The notes under the pieces: generated by a model | What the model saw: the letters and a program-made list of their open reading frames with translations, nothing else | What the model was told of the DNA's origin: nothing | Database searches by the model: none | Program-made: the position numbers and the translations under genes | Part shown: positions 46,935 through 57,279 of the stretch, one piece after another | How positions within the stretch are numbered: position 1 is the first letter of the stretch | Layout: each line of letters opens with the position of its first letter | Origin: Natronohydrobacter sp. | GTDB lineage: Bacteria > Pseudomonadota > Alphaproteobacteria > Rhodobacterales > Rhodobacteraceae | DNA length: 64,000 nucleotides | Direction: 5' to 3' | Assembly: GCA_030603695.1 (NCBI GenBank) | Contig: JAUVXF010000004.1 | Span: 124,001-188,000, forward strand

Positions 46935-47525
46935 ATGCCATTTACCATAGCGATTGATGGCCCGGCTGCCGCAGGAAAGGGCACAATCAGCCGCGCCTTG
47001 GCGCAGGCCTTTGGGTTTGCGCATCTGGATACAGGGCTTTTATACCGTGCCGTTGGCATGAAAGGCGGTGATCCGGTCGCGGCGGCACAAACACTGTTGC
47101 CAGAGGATATGGCGCGCCCCGATCTGCGCGGCATGGCGGCGGGCGAGGCTGCAAGCCGCGTGGCGGCGCTGCCAGAGGTGCGCGCCGCACTCGTGGCCTT
47201 TCAGCGCGAATTTGCGCGCCGCGCGGTGGGGGCTGTTTTGGATGGGCGCGATATAGGAACCGTTATCTGCCCAGATGCCGAGGTGAAGATTTTTGTTACC
47301 GCCAGCCCTGAATGCCGCGCAGAGCGGCGCTGGAAAGAGCTGGGCGAGGGGACATTTGCAGAGGTTCTGGAACAGGTGCGCGCGCGCGATGCGCGCGATA
47401 TGGGCCGCGCCGATGCGCCGTTGCGGCCCGCCGCTGATGCGGTAATCCTGGATACCAGTGATCTGGATATTGCCGAGGCTATAGCGCAAGCCCGCGCGAT
47501 TGTTGCCGCGCGGTTGGCGCAATAA
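46935..47525 (+). CDS. cmk: Cytidylate kinase (196 aa)
   Basis: Phosphorylates CMP and dCMP. P-loop [11 protein letters not shown] at the N-terminus, then [34 protein letters not shown] and the [18 protein letters not shown] segment. GGGGAAGG precedes the ATG. The neighbours are MipA and gpt, not aroA and rpsA as in many bacteria. Normal though slightly short. Confidence 0.93.
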   Translation: MPFTIAIDGPAAAGKGTISRALAQAFGFAHLDTGLLYRAVGMKGGDPVAAAQTLLPEDMARPDLRGMAAGEAASRVAALPEVRAALVAFQREFARRAVGAVLDGRDIGTVICPDAEVKIFVTASPECRAERRWKELGEGTFAEVLEQVRARDARDMGRADAPLRPAADAVILDTSDLDIAEAIAQARAIVAARLAQ

Positions 47526-47529
47526 GCGG

Positions 47530-48033
47530 TCAGCGCCCGCGATAGGGTTCTACATATTGCAAGGCCATGTCCCATGGGAAGAAAATCCATGTATCCTGGC
47601 TGACTTCGGTGATGAAGCTGTCCACCATTTCGCGGCCCATGGGTTTTGCATAGACTGTGGCAAAATGGGCTTTGGGGTAGAGTTTGCGCACCAGTTCCAG
47701 TGTTTTGCCAGTATCGACCAGATCATCGATGATAAGAACGCCCTTGCCGTCTGCGCCCATGATCTCGGCTTGCGGAGCTTTGAGGATTTTGGCGTCGGTC
47801 TGTTCCTGCCAGTCATAGGATTTCACACTGATCGTATCGACCACGCGAATATCCAACTCGCGCGCGATGATCATGGCAGGGGCAAGCCCCCCGCGTGTGA
47901 TCGCCACCACGGCATGCCATTGACCGCCATCCGGGCCTTGTTTGTCCAGCCGCCATGCCAGCGCGCGGCTGTCGCGGTGAATTTGATCCCAGCTGATATG
48001 AAAGCCTTTTTCATGGGGCAAACGGTCGGTCAT
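47530..48033 (-). CDS. gpt: Xanthine phosphoribosyltransferase (167 aa)
   Basis: Salvages xanthine and guanine using PRPP. The PRPP motif is [17 protein letters not shown], with the [20 protein letters not shown] loop upstream. The C-terminal [11 protein letters not shown] resembles the Gpt family rather than Hpt. It starts one base after the fabI stop, so it is cotranscribed with fabI, and converges with cmk. Confidence 0.93.
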   Translation of the reverse strand: MTDRLPHEKGFHISWDQIHRDSRALAWRLDKQGPDGGQWHAVVAITRGGLAPAMIIARELDIRVVDTISVKSYDWQEQTDAKILKAPQAEIMGADGKGVLIIDDLVDTGKTLELVRKLYPKAHFATVYAKPMGREMVDSFITEVSQDTWIFFPWDMALQYVEPYRGR

Positions 48034-48034
48034 C

Positions 48035-48856
48035 TCAGGCGTCCTTCTTGCCGGTCACAACGTCAATATCAGGGGCATCCACAGCCTTCATACCAACAAC
48101 ATGATAGCCCGCGTCCACATGCAGATTTTCGCCTGTCGTGCCAGACCCCAGATCGGATAGCAGGTAGAGCGCGGCCTTGCCCACTTCTTCCTGCGTGACA
48201 TTGCGGCGCAGGGGTGAATTCAGCTCGTTCCATTTCATGATATAGCGGAAATCGCCAATGCCGGATGCGGCAAGTGTCTTGATTGGCCCGGCGCTGATGG
48301 CGTTGCAGCGGATACCATTCTTGCCCAGATCTTCGGCAATATACTTGACCGAAGCTTCCAGTGCCGCCTTGGCCACGCCCATGACGTTATAATGGGGCAT
48401 AACCTGCTCTGCGCCATAATATGTCATGGTCAGCAAGCTGCCGCCATCTGGCATGATCTCTGCCGCGCGTTTGCACACTGCGGTAAAGGAATAGACTGAA
48501 ATATCCATCGTCATGGCGAAATTGTCGCGGCTGGTATCCACATAGCGGCCACGCAATTCGTTTTTGTCGGAAAAACCGATGGCATGCACAACAAAATCAA
48601 TCGTGCCCCACAAATCTTTCAGCCCGGCAAACAGCGTATCTACAGACTCCATATTCGCGACATCGCATTCAAACAGATGCGGTGTGCCCAGCTGTTCGGC
48701 CAAAGGCAGGACGCGCTTTTTCAGCGCCTCGCCCTGATAGGAAAAGGCCAGTTCCGCGCCGTGATCCGCCAATGCCTTGGCGATACCCCAAGCGATTGAT
48801 TTATCATTCGCCAGGCCCATGATCAGCCCGCGCTTGCCGCTCATCAATCCGTTCAT
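48035..48856 (-). CDS. fabI: Enoyl-ACP reductase I (273 aa)
   Basis: NADH-dependent last step of the fatty acid elongation cycle. The FabI nucleotide region [20 protein letters not shown] and the Tyr-x6-Tyr-x6-Lys-type active site ([20 protein letters not shown]) are clear. [10 protein letters not shown] is chosen as the start since AAGGAAAG lies before it; a Met seven codons upstream is possible. Confidence 0.94.
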   Translation of the reverse strand: MNGLMSGKRGLIMGLANDKSIAWGIAKALADHGAELAFSYQGEALKKRVLPLAEQLGTPHLFECDVANMESVDTLFAGLKDLWGTIDFVVHAIGFSDKNELRGRYVDTSRDNFAMTMDISVYSFTAVCKRAAEIMPDGGSLLTMTYYGAEQVMPHYNVMGVAKAALEASVKYIAEDLGKNGIRCNAISAGPIKTLAASGIGDFRYIMKWNELNSPLRRNVTQEEVGKAALYLLSDLGSGTTGENLHVDAGYHVVGMKAVDAPDIDVVTGKKDA

Positions 48857-49201
48857 ATGTTTGTCTTTCCTTAGCAATGGCCCCAGAATAGGCCCAGAAA
48901 CGGGCCGCAGAATTGGCGTTACGTTGTTCTATGCCAAGGGCGTGTGCGCCGCAAGCGCGTGTGCGCCTGTGTCTGTCGGTGGCGCTGTGATGCAGAAACA
49001 GTCACAGTGGGCAAAACCGGTGGTCTGGTGCAAGATGCGGGCTTGCGTCACAAAATGAATTTGTTAACAAGTATGAAGATTTCGCCGTTGGGGCTTTCGT
49101 GAAGAAAGCTCGCGGGCGTTGCGTGTTGGATGGCCAATGGTCTTGTCGCGATCAGTTGGGTAGGCTTGACCGGTGCATGGGCATTGGCAGTTGGAGGGGC
49201 T
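48857..49201. other. 345-bp divergent intergenic region, fabI to pdxH
   Basis: No gene is recognised. The region must hold both the fabI promoter (minus strand) and the pdxH promoter (plus strand). The right end carries GGAGGGG (49193-49199), the ribosome site of pdxH. An AT-richer patch with TTTGTTAACAAG lies at about 49060-49075. I see no repeat, tRNA or terminator. Confidence 0.6.
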
Positions 49202-49807
49202 TTGAGCGAGAGAGACGGAATATTCGCGGGGGATGATCCGTTTGCGATTGTCAGGCGCTGGCTTGCAGAAGCAGAGCTGACAGAGCCGAATGACCCCAAT
49301 GCAATCGCCCTGTCCACTGTGGATTCTACAGGCATGCCAAATGTGCGCATGGTGTTGTTGAAGGATGTCACCGATACCGGTTTCACCTTTTACACCAATT
49401 TTGCCAGTGCCAAGGGCATGGAGTTGGATTTTGCGGGCAAAGCGGCGTTTGTGCTGCATTGGAAATCCCTGCGCCGCCAGATCAGGGTGCGTGGGCATGT
49501 CTCTTTGGTAGATGGGCCGGTGGCGGATGCTTATTTCGCCTCGCGGTCGTTGAAAAGCAGGCTGGGGGCCTGGGCGTCGCGCCAGTCGCAGCCGCTTGGC
49601 TCGCGGGCAGAATTGATGGCCGAGGTCGCGCGCCAGACTGTGCAGCATGGAACCAACCCGCCGCGCCCGCCTTTTTGGGGCGGTTTCAATATCACACCTG
49701 TAGAGATAGAGTTCTGGGCGGATGGCACCTTCAGGCTGCATGACCGCTTTCGCTGGCGCAGGCCACAAGAAGACATGGCCTGGGACGTGCTGCGGCTTTC
49801 CCCGTAA
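49202..49807 (+). CDS. pdxH: Pyridoxamine 5'-phosphate oxidase (201 aa, TTG start)
   Basis: FMN enzyme making pyridoxal 5'-phosphate. Motifs: [51 protein letters not shown], and the C-terminal [11 protein letters not shown]. The start is placed at TTG (49202) because GGAGGGG sits just before it and the sequence [13 protein letters not shown] is how family members begin. The upstream extension to an ATG at 49130 is hydrophobic and unlike the family. Confidence 0.93.
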   Translation: MSERDGIFAGDDPFAIVRRWLAEAELTEPNDPNAIALSTVDSTGMPNVRMVLLKDVTDTGFTFYTNFASAKGMELDFAGKAAFVLHWKSLRRQIRVRGHVSLVDGPVADAYFASRSLKSRLGAWASRQSQPLGSRAELMAEVARQTVQHGTNPPRPPFWGGFNITPVEIEFWADGTFRLHDRFRWRRPQEDMAWDVLRLSP

Positions 49808-49899
49808 GGGGCGGGACGTTGATTTGTGTGTAAAAACACTGTGTGTAATATGACGACCGTGTGCCTGTAATCTGATGGCCACCAAAATTAAGCGAGTAT

Positions 49900-50454
49900 A
49901 TGACGATGGCGATAGATGAACACTCTTCCGACGTGATCGTGGGTGTTGTCAAATGGTTCGACCCCGCCAAAGGCTTCGGGTTCATTTTGTCTGACGAGGC
50001 CGAGACAGATATTTTGCTGCATGCAAATGCGCTGCGCAATTTCGGGCTGAGTTCCGTATGCGACCGGGCGCGCATACGGATCACGGTTCAGAACACGGCG
50101 CGCGGGCTGCAAGCGCATGAGGTGCTTGAAGTGCTGCCCCCGGAAGCTGAGGGCGATGCACAGATGGACGGCGATGGCGATCTTGCGCCCATAGACAAAT
50201 CCATCCCGTTGGAACCCGCGCGCGTGAAATGGTTCGACAAGGTAAAAGGGTTTGGCTTTGCCAATGTTTTTGGCAAATCGGATGATGTCTTTGTGCATAT
50301 GGAAACGCTGCGCCGCTCTGGCATGGCGGATTTGCAACCGGGAGAGGCCATTGCCCTGCGTGCTGTGGCCGGAGAGCGCGGGCGCATGGCCGTTTCGATA
50401 GAGCCATGGGAGGCGGGGTTGCCAGAGCGCAGCGCAACCGCGACAGACCAATGA
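49900..50454 (+). CDS. Cold-shock-type protein with two CSD domains (184 aa)
   Basis: Two cold-shock domains in one chain: residues ~13-80 (GVVKWFDPAKGFGFILSDEA) and ~105-175 (ARVKWFDKVKGFGFANVFGK), each with RNA-binding FGF motifs, joined by an acidic linker. Tandem forms are seen in Alphaproteobacteria. The stop overlaps the next start (ATGA). The annotated start MTMAIDEHSS could equally be the second Met. Confidence 0.9.
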   Translation: MTMAIDEHSSDVIVGVVKWFDPAKGFGFILSDEAETDILLHANALRNFGLSSVCDRARIRITVQNTARGLQAHEVLEVLPPEAEGDAQMDGDGDLAPIDKSIPLEPARVKWFDKVKGFGFANVFGKSDDVFVHMETLRRSGMADLQPGEAIALRAVAGERGRMAVSIEPWEAGLPERSATATDQ

Positions 50455-50927
50455 TGGCGGGTTTGCGTTGCCTGTGCACGGCGCTGCTGCTGGGCCTGTG
50501 GGGCGCAAGCGCTTACGCCGCATGCGCGCCCGATCAGGTGGAATTGCGCGGCCCCTGGGGCCAGGCGCGATTCACCGTAGAGATTGCGGATACAGAACCA
50601 TTGCGCGCCCTTGGCCTGATGAATCGCGAACAGTTGGCGCGTTCCGCCGGGATGTTGTTCATCTATGACGCACCGACAGAACCGGCCTTTTGGATGATGA
50701 ACACCCTGATCCCGCTGGATATGATATTCGTCGATCCGACAGGCACGGTAACGCGCGTGCATTCCAATGCGATCCCCCATGACAGAACCCCAATCCCCGG
50801 CGGGCCGAATGTTTTGATGGTGCTGGAAATCAATGGTGGCTTGGCCGAGCGCCTTGGAATTGCGGCTGGCAGCGAAATGCGCCATCCCCGCCTTGACCCC
50901 GACCAAGCGGCCTGGCCCTGCGATTAG
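50451..50927 (+). CDS. DUF192 family protein, exported (158 aa)
   Basis: A signal peptide (CLCTALLLGLWGASAYAACAP) leads to a DUF192 domain: FTVEIADTEPLRALGLMNRE, GMLFIYD, MNTLIPLDMIFVDPTG. The fold is small and beta-rich; function unknown. Its ATG overlaps the cold-shock gene's stop, so it is translationally coupled to it. Confidence 0.85.
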   Translation: MMAGLRCLCTALLLGLWGASAYAACAPDQVELRGPWGQARFTVEIADTEPLRALGLMNREQLARSAGMLFIYDAPTEPAFWMMNTLIPLDMIFVDPTGTVTRVHSNAIPHDRTPIPGGPNVLMVLEINGGLAERLGIAAGSEMRHPRLDPDQAAWPCD

Positions 50928-50997
50928 GAAAATTCTTTTGCCCGGATTGGTTTTTGACCTTTTCACGCTCTGCCAACCTCGGTAAAGAGCGGTTAGT

Positions 50998-51074
50998 CGG
51001 GGCGTGGCGCAGCTTGGTAGCGCGACGGTTTTGGGTACCGTAGGTCGTAGGTTCGAATCCTATCGCCCCGACCA
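50998..51074 (+). tRNA. tRNA-Pro (anticodon UGG)
   Basis: Acceptor CGGGGCG pairs with CGCCCCG, followed by A and encoded CCA. The D stem is GCGC/GCGC, the anticodon stem ACGGT/ACCGT with loop TTTGGGT (anticodon UGG), and the TΨC arm has GTTCGAA. Length 77 nt. It reads CCA and CCG. Confidence 0.96.
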
Positions 51075-51222
51075 ATTCAGGCAAATCAGAAAATGCAGGA
51101 AGTTTGGGCAATGGCCCGGACAATCGGCTATTTTTCGCAATCGCGGGCCTGATGTGCCAACTTACCCTTGTTTAAGCTCTGTCAGCCTATATCTATAGAC
51201 TCACGCCACAGGGAGGCCCGCG

Positions 51223-51615
51223 ATGCCAAAGCTCGTGAAACTCTATATCCAGCAGATTTTTATCGGCTTCGGGCTGTCGGCGATATTCACGGCAATCCTG
51301 ATCTATTTTGACATCGGCAATCTGCAACGGCTTGTCTTTGGGTCTGGCGATGGGTTGCTGGGCCTGTTTCTGATATTTTTCTTCAATGGTCTTGTCTTTG
51401 CGGGGGTTCAATTTGCCATCCGCGTCATGCGCATGGGCTATGAGGATGAAGATGACGATGATGATGATCGCGGCATGCCAATCCGCATGACCGATCTTGT
51501 CCCGATACGGATTTCCCACCAAGGCGAAAACCATGGGGCGGGTGGCCAAGGGTCTGGCAGATATGGGCGGCAGGCCCGCAGCGACCGTGGCGGCGTGAAT
51601 TTCCCGAGAGCCTGA
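51223..51615 (+). CDS. Conserved small membrane protein (130 aa)
   Basis: Two hydrophobic segments: IFIGFGLSAIFTAILIYF (about 12-29) and LLGLFLIFFFNGLVFAGVQF (about 45-64). An acidic run (GYEDEDDDDDDRG) and a polar C-terminal tail follow. Of no known function but conserved in position among Rhodobacteraceae as far as I recall. GGGAGG lies before the ATG. Confidence 0.72.
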   Translation: MPKLVKLYIQQIFIGFGLSAIFTAILIYFDIGNLQRLVFGSGDGLLGLFLIFFFNGLVFAGVQFAIRVMRMGYEDEDDDDDDRGMPIRMTDLVPIRISHQGENHGAGGQGSGRYGRQARSDRGGVNFPRA

Positions 51616-51797
51616 GTTAATCAGGTGGGCACCAGATAGCAGAGCCAGGACCCTGCCAGAGCCAGCTCCCTCGGAGATGCTTATCGGCCACTGGAAAAGG
51701 GCCACGCACGCGAAGAGCAGAACCTGCCTACCCCTCAGATAAGGCGCGCAACCCGGCTGCGCAAGGGGTCTGGCACTGCAACTGTCGCTTGACAGAT

Positions 51798-51812
51798 GTT
51801 CATGAAACGTTC
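51798..51812 (+). promoter_or_regulatory. LexA (SOS) box upstream of mmcB
   Basis: GTTC-N7-GTTC: GTTC at 51798-51801 and at 51809-51812 with exactly seven bases between. This is the alphaproteobacterial LexA operator form. It lies 11 bp before the ATG at 51824 and covers the expected promoter area, so damage-induced control of mmcB is likely. Confidence 0.75.
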
Positions 51813-51823
51813 ACCATGTGGTC

Positions 51824-52285
51824 ATGGATGACATGTCGCGCAAAGACACTGCGCCGGGGATGCGCCTTGCACGGGGTGTGTGCCGCTATCTGGCCGATGC
51901 GGGCTTTGCCCCGCTGACAGAATTTGCGCCAGAGCGCGGGGCGCGCGTGGATGTCATGGCCCTTGGCCCAAAAGGCGAGGTCTGGATTATCGAGTGCAAA
52001 TCCAGCCGGGCCGATTTCACCTCTGACCGCAAGTGGCAAAGCTATCTTGCATGGTGTGACCGGTTTTTCTGGGCGGTTTCGCCTGATTTTCCTCTGGCCG
52101 TGCTGCCCGCAGATACCGGGGTGATGCTGGGCGATGAGTATGGTGCAGATCTGGTGCGCATGGCCCCGGAAATCCCCCTTGCGGGCGCGCGGCGGCGCGC
52201 CTTGACGCAGGCTTTCGCCCGACAGGCGGCCCTCAGGCTGGCGCGGACGCGTGATCCGGGGTTTGGTAGAGGGCGCGATATGTAA
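51824..52285 (+). CDS. mmcB: MmcB-family DNA repair protein (153 aa)
   Basis: A small PD-(D/E)xK-fold protein. The core reads RVDVMALGPKGEVWIIECKSSRADF, containing the Asp and Glu-x-Lys of nuclease-like sites. In Caulobacter, MmcB is LexA-regulated and acts with ImuA-ImuB-DnaE2 in mutagenic repair. The GTTC-N7-GTTC box upstream fits that. Start: ATG at 51824; GTG at 51818 and ATG at 51833 are other options, with no clear Shine-Dalgarno. Confidence 0.85.
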   Translation: MDDMSRKDTAPGMRLARGVCRYLADAGFAPLTEFAPERGARVDVMALGPKGEVWIIECKSSRADFTSDRKWQSYLAWCDRFFWAVSPDFPLAVLPADTGVMLGDEYGADLVRMAPEIPLAGARRRALTQAFARQAALRLARTRDPGFGRGRDM

Positions 52286-52315
52286 AAAAACCCGGCCAGT
52301 TGGCCGGGTTTTTTT
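52284..52315. terminator. Bidirectional intrinsic terminator, mmcB/IalB
   Basis: A perfect 15-bp stem (AAAAAAACCCGGCCA and its inverse) with a 2-nt loop, and A/T runs on both flanks. Located between convergent mmcB and the IalB gene, it can end both transcripts. Confidence 0.92.
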
Positions 52316-52337
52316 GCGCGTCTTTCTTGGGCTTGGC

Positions 52338-52949
52338 TTATTCGCCCAGTTGTTCGTTCAATTCTGCAAAGGCGGCAGTAAAGCCGCTCAGCGACATGGT
52401 TAATTCCACAACCTGATCGGGGGCCGCAACAGGCACAAGCTGCCACACCGCACCCGCACCACGGCGGAAGCTGTCCACTTCTTCGGCCGTAAAGCCAACG
52501 CGTGCGATGCACCCAATCGCGGTGCAGAATGTGAACGGATAGCGCTTTGCCGCACCTTGATCTACCTGCATGACCAATTGAGCCGTCAGCAAGGTTTCAA
52601 GCGGTGTCAGGATGGTTGCACCAGCGGCCGCTTCCTGTCCGGGCGGCAAAGGGAACATTGTGATTTCTGCCGTCGCGTTGCCTTCGGAATCGCGCAGAAG
52701 TTGATACATCTGGCAGGGATCTTCCTGATCGGCCAGCCGCACGCAGATCATTTCCCAGTCGCCATGCGTGTTGCCAACATAGCTTTCGCCTTCGCCATCC
52801 CCGTTCACGACCTCACCTGTCGAAAGTGTGGTCAAGGGAGAGTCGGCTGCCTGCTCTGTCTGCGCAGCAAGCCCCATCCCTGAAACTGCCAAAGCAGCGG
52901 CAAGCGCTGTGGTTTTCAACAGGCCCGAAGCAGTATGTATCATGTTCAT
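52338..52949 (-). CDS. Invasion-associated locus B (IalB) family protein (203 aa)
   Basis: A signal peptide (LLKTTALAAALAVSGMGLAA) precedes an IalB domain: THGDWEMICVRLADQEDPCQ with a Cys pair, FPLPPGQEAAAGATIL, and FTFCTAIGCIARVGFTAEEV with a second Cys pair. These are common in alphaproteobacteria, many non-pathogenic, with an undefined envelope role. The start MNMIHTASG is not unique; a second Met lies two codons in. Confidence 0.9.
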   Translation of the reverse strand: MNMIHTASGLLKTTALAAALAVSGMGLAAQTEQAADSPLTTLSTGEVVNGDGEGESYVGNTHGDWEMICVRLADQEDPCQMYQLLRDSEGNATAEITMFPLPPGQEAAAGATILTPLETLLTAQLVMQVDQGAAKRYPFTFCTAIGCIARVGFTAEEVDSFRRGAGAVWQLVPVAAPDQVVELTMSLSGFTAAFAELNEQLGE

Positions 52950-53135
52950 TCCCTCACATCACTGTCTGGATTTGTTGCCTGATACCATGCGCTCTGGGCT
53001 GTGTCAGGTGTAAAAGCGCGGTTGTCGCGCATGTGAACTTTTGCGCCGAGTAACGCTATTTCGGGGCTTTGCGGGCGAGGATGAGGATGGTTTTCAAGCC
53101 AAAACACTGCCAGATCGGCAGCTTGGCCCTGATAT

Positions 53136-53175
53136 GAAATAAGGGCCCGAAGGCCCTTATTTCGTTCTTCTTTTT
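53136..53175 (+). terminator. Orphan intrinsic terminator, plus strand
   Basis: A perfect 12-bp stem GAAATAAGGGCC / GGCCCTTATTTC (53136-53147, 53152-53163) with loop CGAA, followed by a T-rich tract up to about 53175. It points in the plus direction, but no plus-strand gene ends upstream of it (the region back to 52950 lacks one). Confidence 0.75.
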
Positions 53176-53337
53176 TTCGCTCCCTGTCGGACCGGCCGAC
53201 GAATTGAGCAGACCGTAAGATGATTCATTCTATCCGTCAACACTTATCTCGTGACAGGAATTTTCCTTCAGAATACGCTTGCTTGACCCCTTTTGACACA
53301 TGTCTTGTGGCCAGGCCGGGGGCCGGTGTCTGGCCAT

Positions 53338-53363
53338 AAAAAAGCTGCGCCCGCAGGCGCAGC
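53338..53363 (-). terminator. Orphan intrinsic terminator, minus strand
   Basis: On the minus strand GCTGCGCC / GGCGCAGC (stem 8 bp, loop of 4) is followed by a T run (seen as A run 53338-53343 on plus). The transcript it would end comes from 53364-53512, where no minus-strand gene is seen. Confidence 0.7.
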
Positions 53364-53512
53364 CAGTTGACAGGGAGGAAAATGCAAAACTGACGTCAGC
53401 AAGTCTTGCAGACTGTGACTATACGGGCGGATGGTTAAGAAATCTTTTTGCTTGCGTCCGGCGCGCAGATGGTTTGCAACTTTGCCCATTAGTCGTGCGA
53501 GAGGGTTTTGTC

Positions 53513-55087
53513 ATGTCAGAAGCAGCAGATGCCATTTTTGTGGGCGGCGGCGGCGAAAGCCAGCAAGAACCCCAAGTCTTGCGCTTGGGCTTTGGCAATC
53601 GCCACGGGCTGATTGCCGGTGCGACGGGCACAGGCAAGACCATCACGCTCCAGATTTTGGCCGAAGAATTTTCAAATGCCGGGGTTCCGGTGTTTCTGAC
53701 AGATATCAAGGGCGATGTCAGTGGAATGGCAGTGCCCGGCACGCCGCGCGGGGGGTTGGAGCGGCGCGCGGCAGCTATTGGGCTGGAGGGCTATGGCTAC
53801 CGCGAAAGCCCGGTGATCTTCTGGGATTTCTTTGGCGAACACGGCCACCCCGTGCGCGCGACCATTGCCGAAGTGGGGCCGCTTCTGCTCTCGCGGATGC
53901 TGGATCTGACAGAGGCACAGGAAGGCGTGATCAATGTGGCCTTTCGCATAGCCGATGCAGAGGGCCTGCCGATCCTTGATCTTAAAGACCTGCGCGCGCT
54001 GTTGAATTTTCTGGGCGAGAACCAGCGCGAAATCTCGCTGCAATATGGCAATGTGACAACCCAGAGCATTGGCGCGATCCAGCGCAAGCTTTTGGTGTTG
54101 GAAAATCAGGGGGCAGCGCAGTTTTTCAGCGAACCTGCGCTGGAATTGTCGGATTTCTTGCGCGTGGCGCCAGATGGGCGGGGCTATGTCTCTATCCTGC
54201 ATGCCGAACGGCTGATGGGCGCCCCACAGCTTTATGCAACATTCCTGTTGTGGCTGCTCTCTCAGCTTTTTGAAGAGCTGCCGGAAATCGGGAACCCGGA
54301 AAAGCCGATTCTGGTGTTTTTCTTCGATGAAGCGCATCTGCTGTTCAACGGCGCGCCGCGCGCTTTGGTGGAAAAGATTGAACGGGTCGCGCGCTTGATC
54401 CGCTCCAAGGGGGTGGGGGTGTATTTCGTGACGCAAAACCCCGATGATGTGCCCGATACCGTTCTGGGCCAGTTGGGCCACCGCATTCAGCATGCATTGC
54501 GCGCCTTTACCGCGCGTGATCAGCAGGCGTTGCGCCGCGCCGCGCAAACATACCGCCCCAATCCGCGCTTTGATATTGGCGATGCGATCCGCGATGTGGG
54601 GGTGGGCGAGGCCGTCACCTCGTTTCTGGAACCAAGCGGTGCGCCCGGTATTGCAGAGCGCACGCTTATTCGCCCGCCCTCGGCGCAGATGGGGCCAATC
54701 GAAGAGGGCGCGCGCCAGATGCTGATGCTGCGCTCTCCGGTTGCGGGGAAATATGAGCGGTTGGTCGATAGTGACAGCGCCCATGAAATGCTTGCGCGCC
54801 GCGCAGAGGCCGCAGCCAAAGAAGCGCAGGCCAATTTGCAAAAAATCGCCACAGAGAAGGCCGCAGAGCGTGCATATACCGCCGCACGCCGCTACGAGGC
54901 CCCGACACGCGGGGCCAGCCGCCCCGCATCAACCAGCGCACCGGCCAAAGCACCAGCCCGCGCGCCCGCACGGCGCAGCGATAGTGCTGTGGATGCCTTT
55001 ACCAAATCCATGGCCCGCCAACTTGGCTCTCGCACAGGGCAAGCCTTGGTGCGCGGTGTGCTTGGGGGGTTGCTGAAAGGGCGTTGA
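53513..55087 (+). CDS. HerA-like (DUF853) ATPase (524 aa)
   Basis: A helicase-HerA-like ATPase of the DUF853/YjgR group. Walker A GATGTGKT (residues 36-43) and Walker B ILVFFFDEAHLLF are clear, with a later VTQNPDDVPDTVLGQLG sensor-like segment. The C-terminal ~75 residues are Ala/Pro/Arg-rich and probably disordered. In other bacteria HerA acts with NurA, which is not here, so its job is open. MSEAADAIF is the chosen start. Confidence 0.87.
   Translation: MSEAADAIFVGGGGESQQEPQVLRLGFGNRHGLIAGATGTGKTITLQILAEEFSNAGVPVFLTDIKGDVSGMAVPGTPRGGLERRAAAIGLEGYGYRESPVIFWDFFGEHGHPVRATIAEVGPLLLSRMLDLTEAQEGVINVAFRIADAEGLPILDLKDLRALLNFLGENQREISLQYGNVTTQSIGAIQRKLLVLENQGAAQFFSEPALELSDFLRVAPDGRGYVSILHAERLMGAPQLYATFLLWLLSQLFEELPEIGNPEKPILVFFFDEAHLLFNGAPRALVEKIERVARLIRSKGVGVYFVTQNPDDVPDTVLGQLGHRIQHALRAFTARDQQALRRAAQTYRPNPRFDIGDAIRDVGVGEAVTSFLEPSGAPGIAERTLIRPPSAQMGPIEEGARQMLMLRSPVAGKYERLVDSDSAHEMLARRAEAAAKEAQANLQKIATEKAAERAYTAARRYEAPTRGASRPASTSAPAKAPARAPARRSDSAVDAFTKSMARQLGSRTGQALVRGVLGGLLKGR

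Positions 55088-57275
<2,188 letters not shown>

Positions 57276-57279
<4 letters not shown>

Larger units (their letters stand above)
52950..53512. other. 563-bp intergenic region with two opposed terminators
   Basis: No protein gene is recognised. The left part should hold the IalB promoter (minus strand). A plus-strand terminator lies at 53136-53175 and a minus-strand terminator at 53338-53363. Neither is placed at the end of a known gene, so one or two short non-coding transcripts are possible. The start of the HerA-like gene lies at the right edge. Confidence 0.6.

Noticed and set aside
53268-53489. A 73-codon minus-strand frame upstream of the HerA-like gene
   Set aside because: It crosses the minus-strand terminator and has no ribosome site or recognised motif; the region is better read as non-coding.
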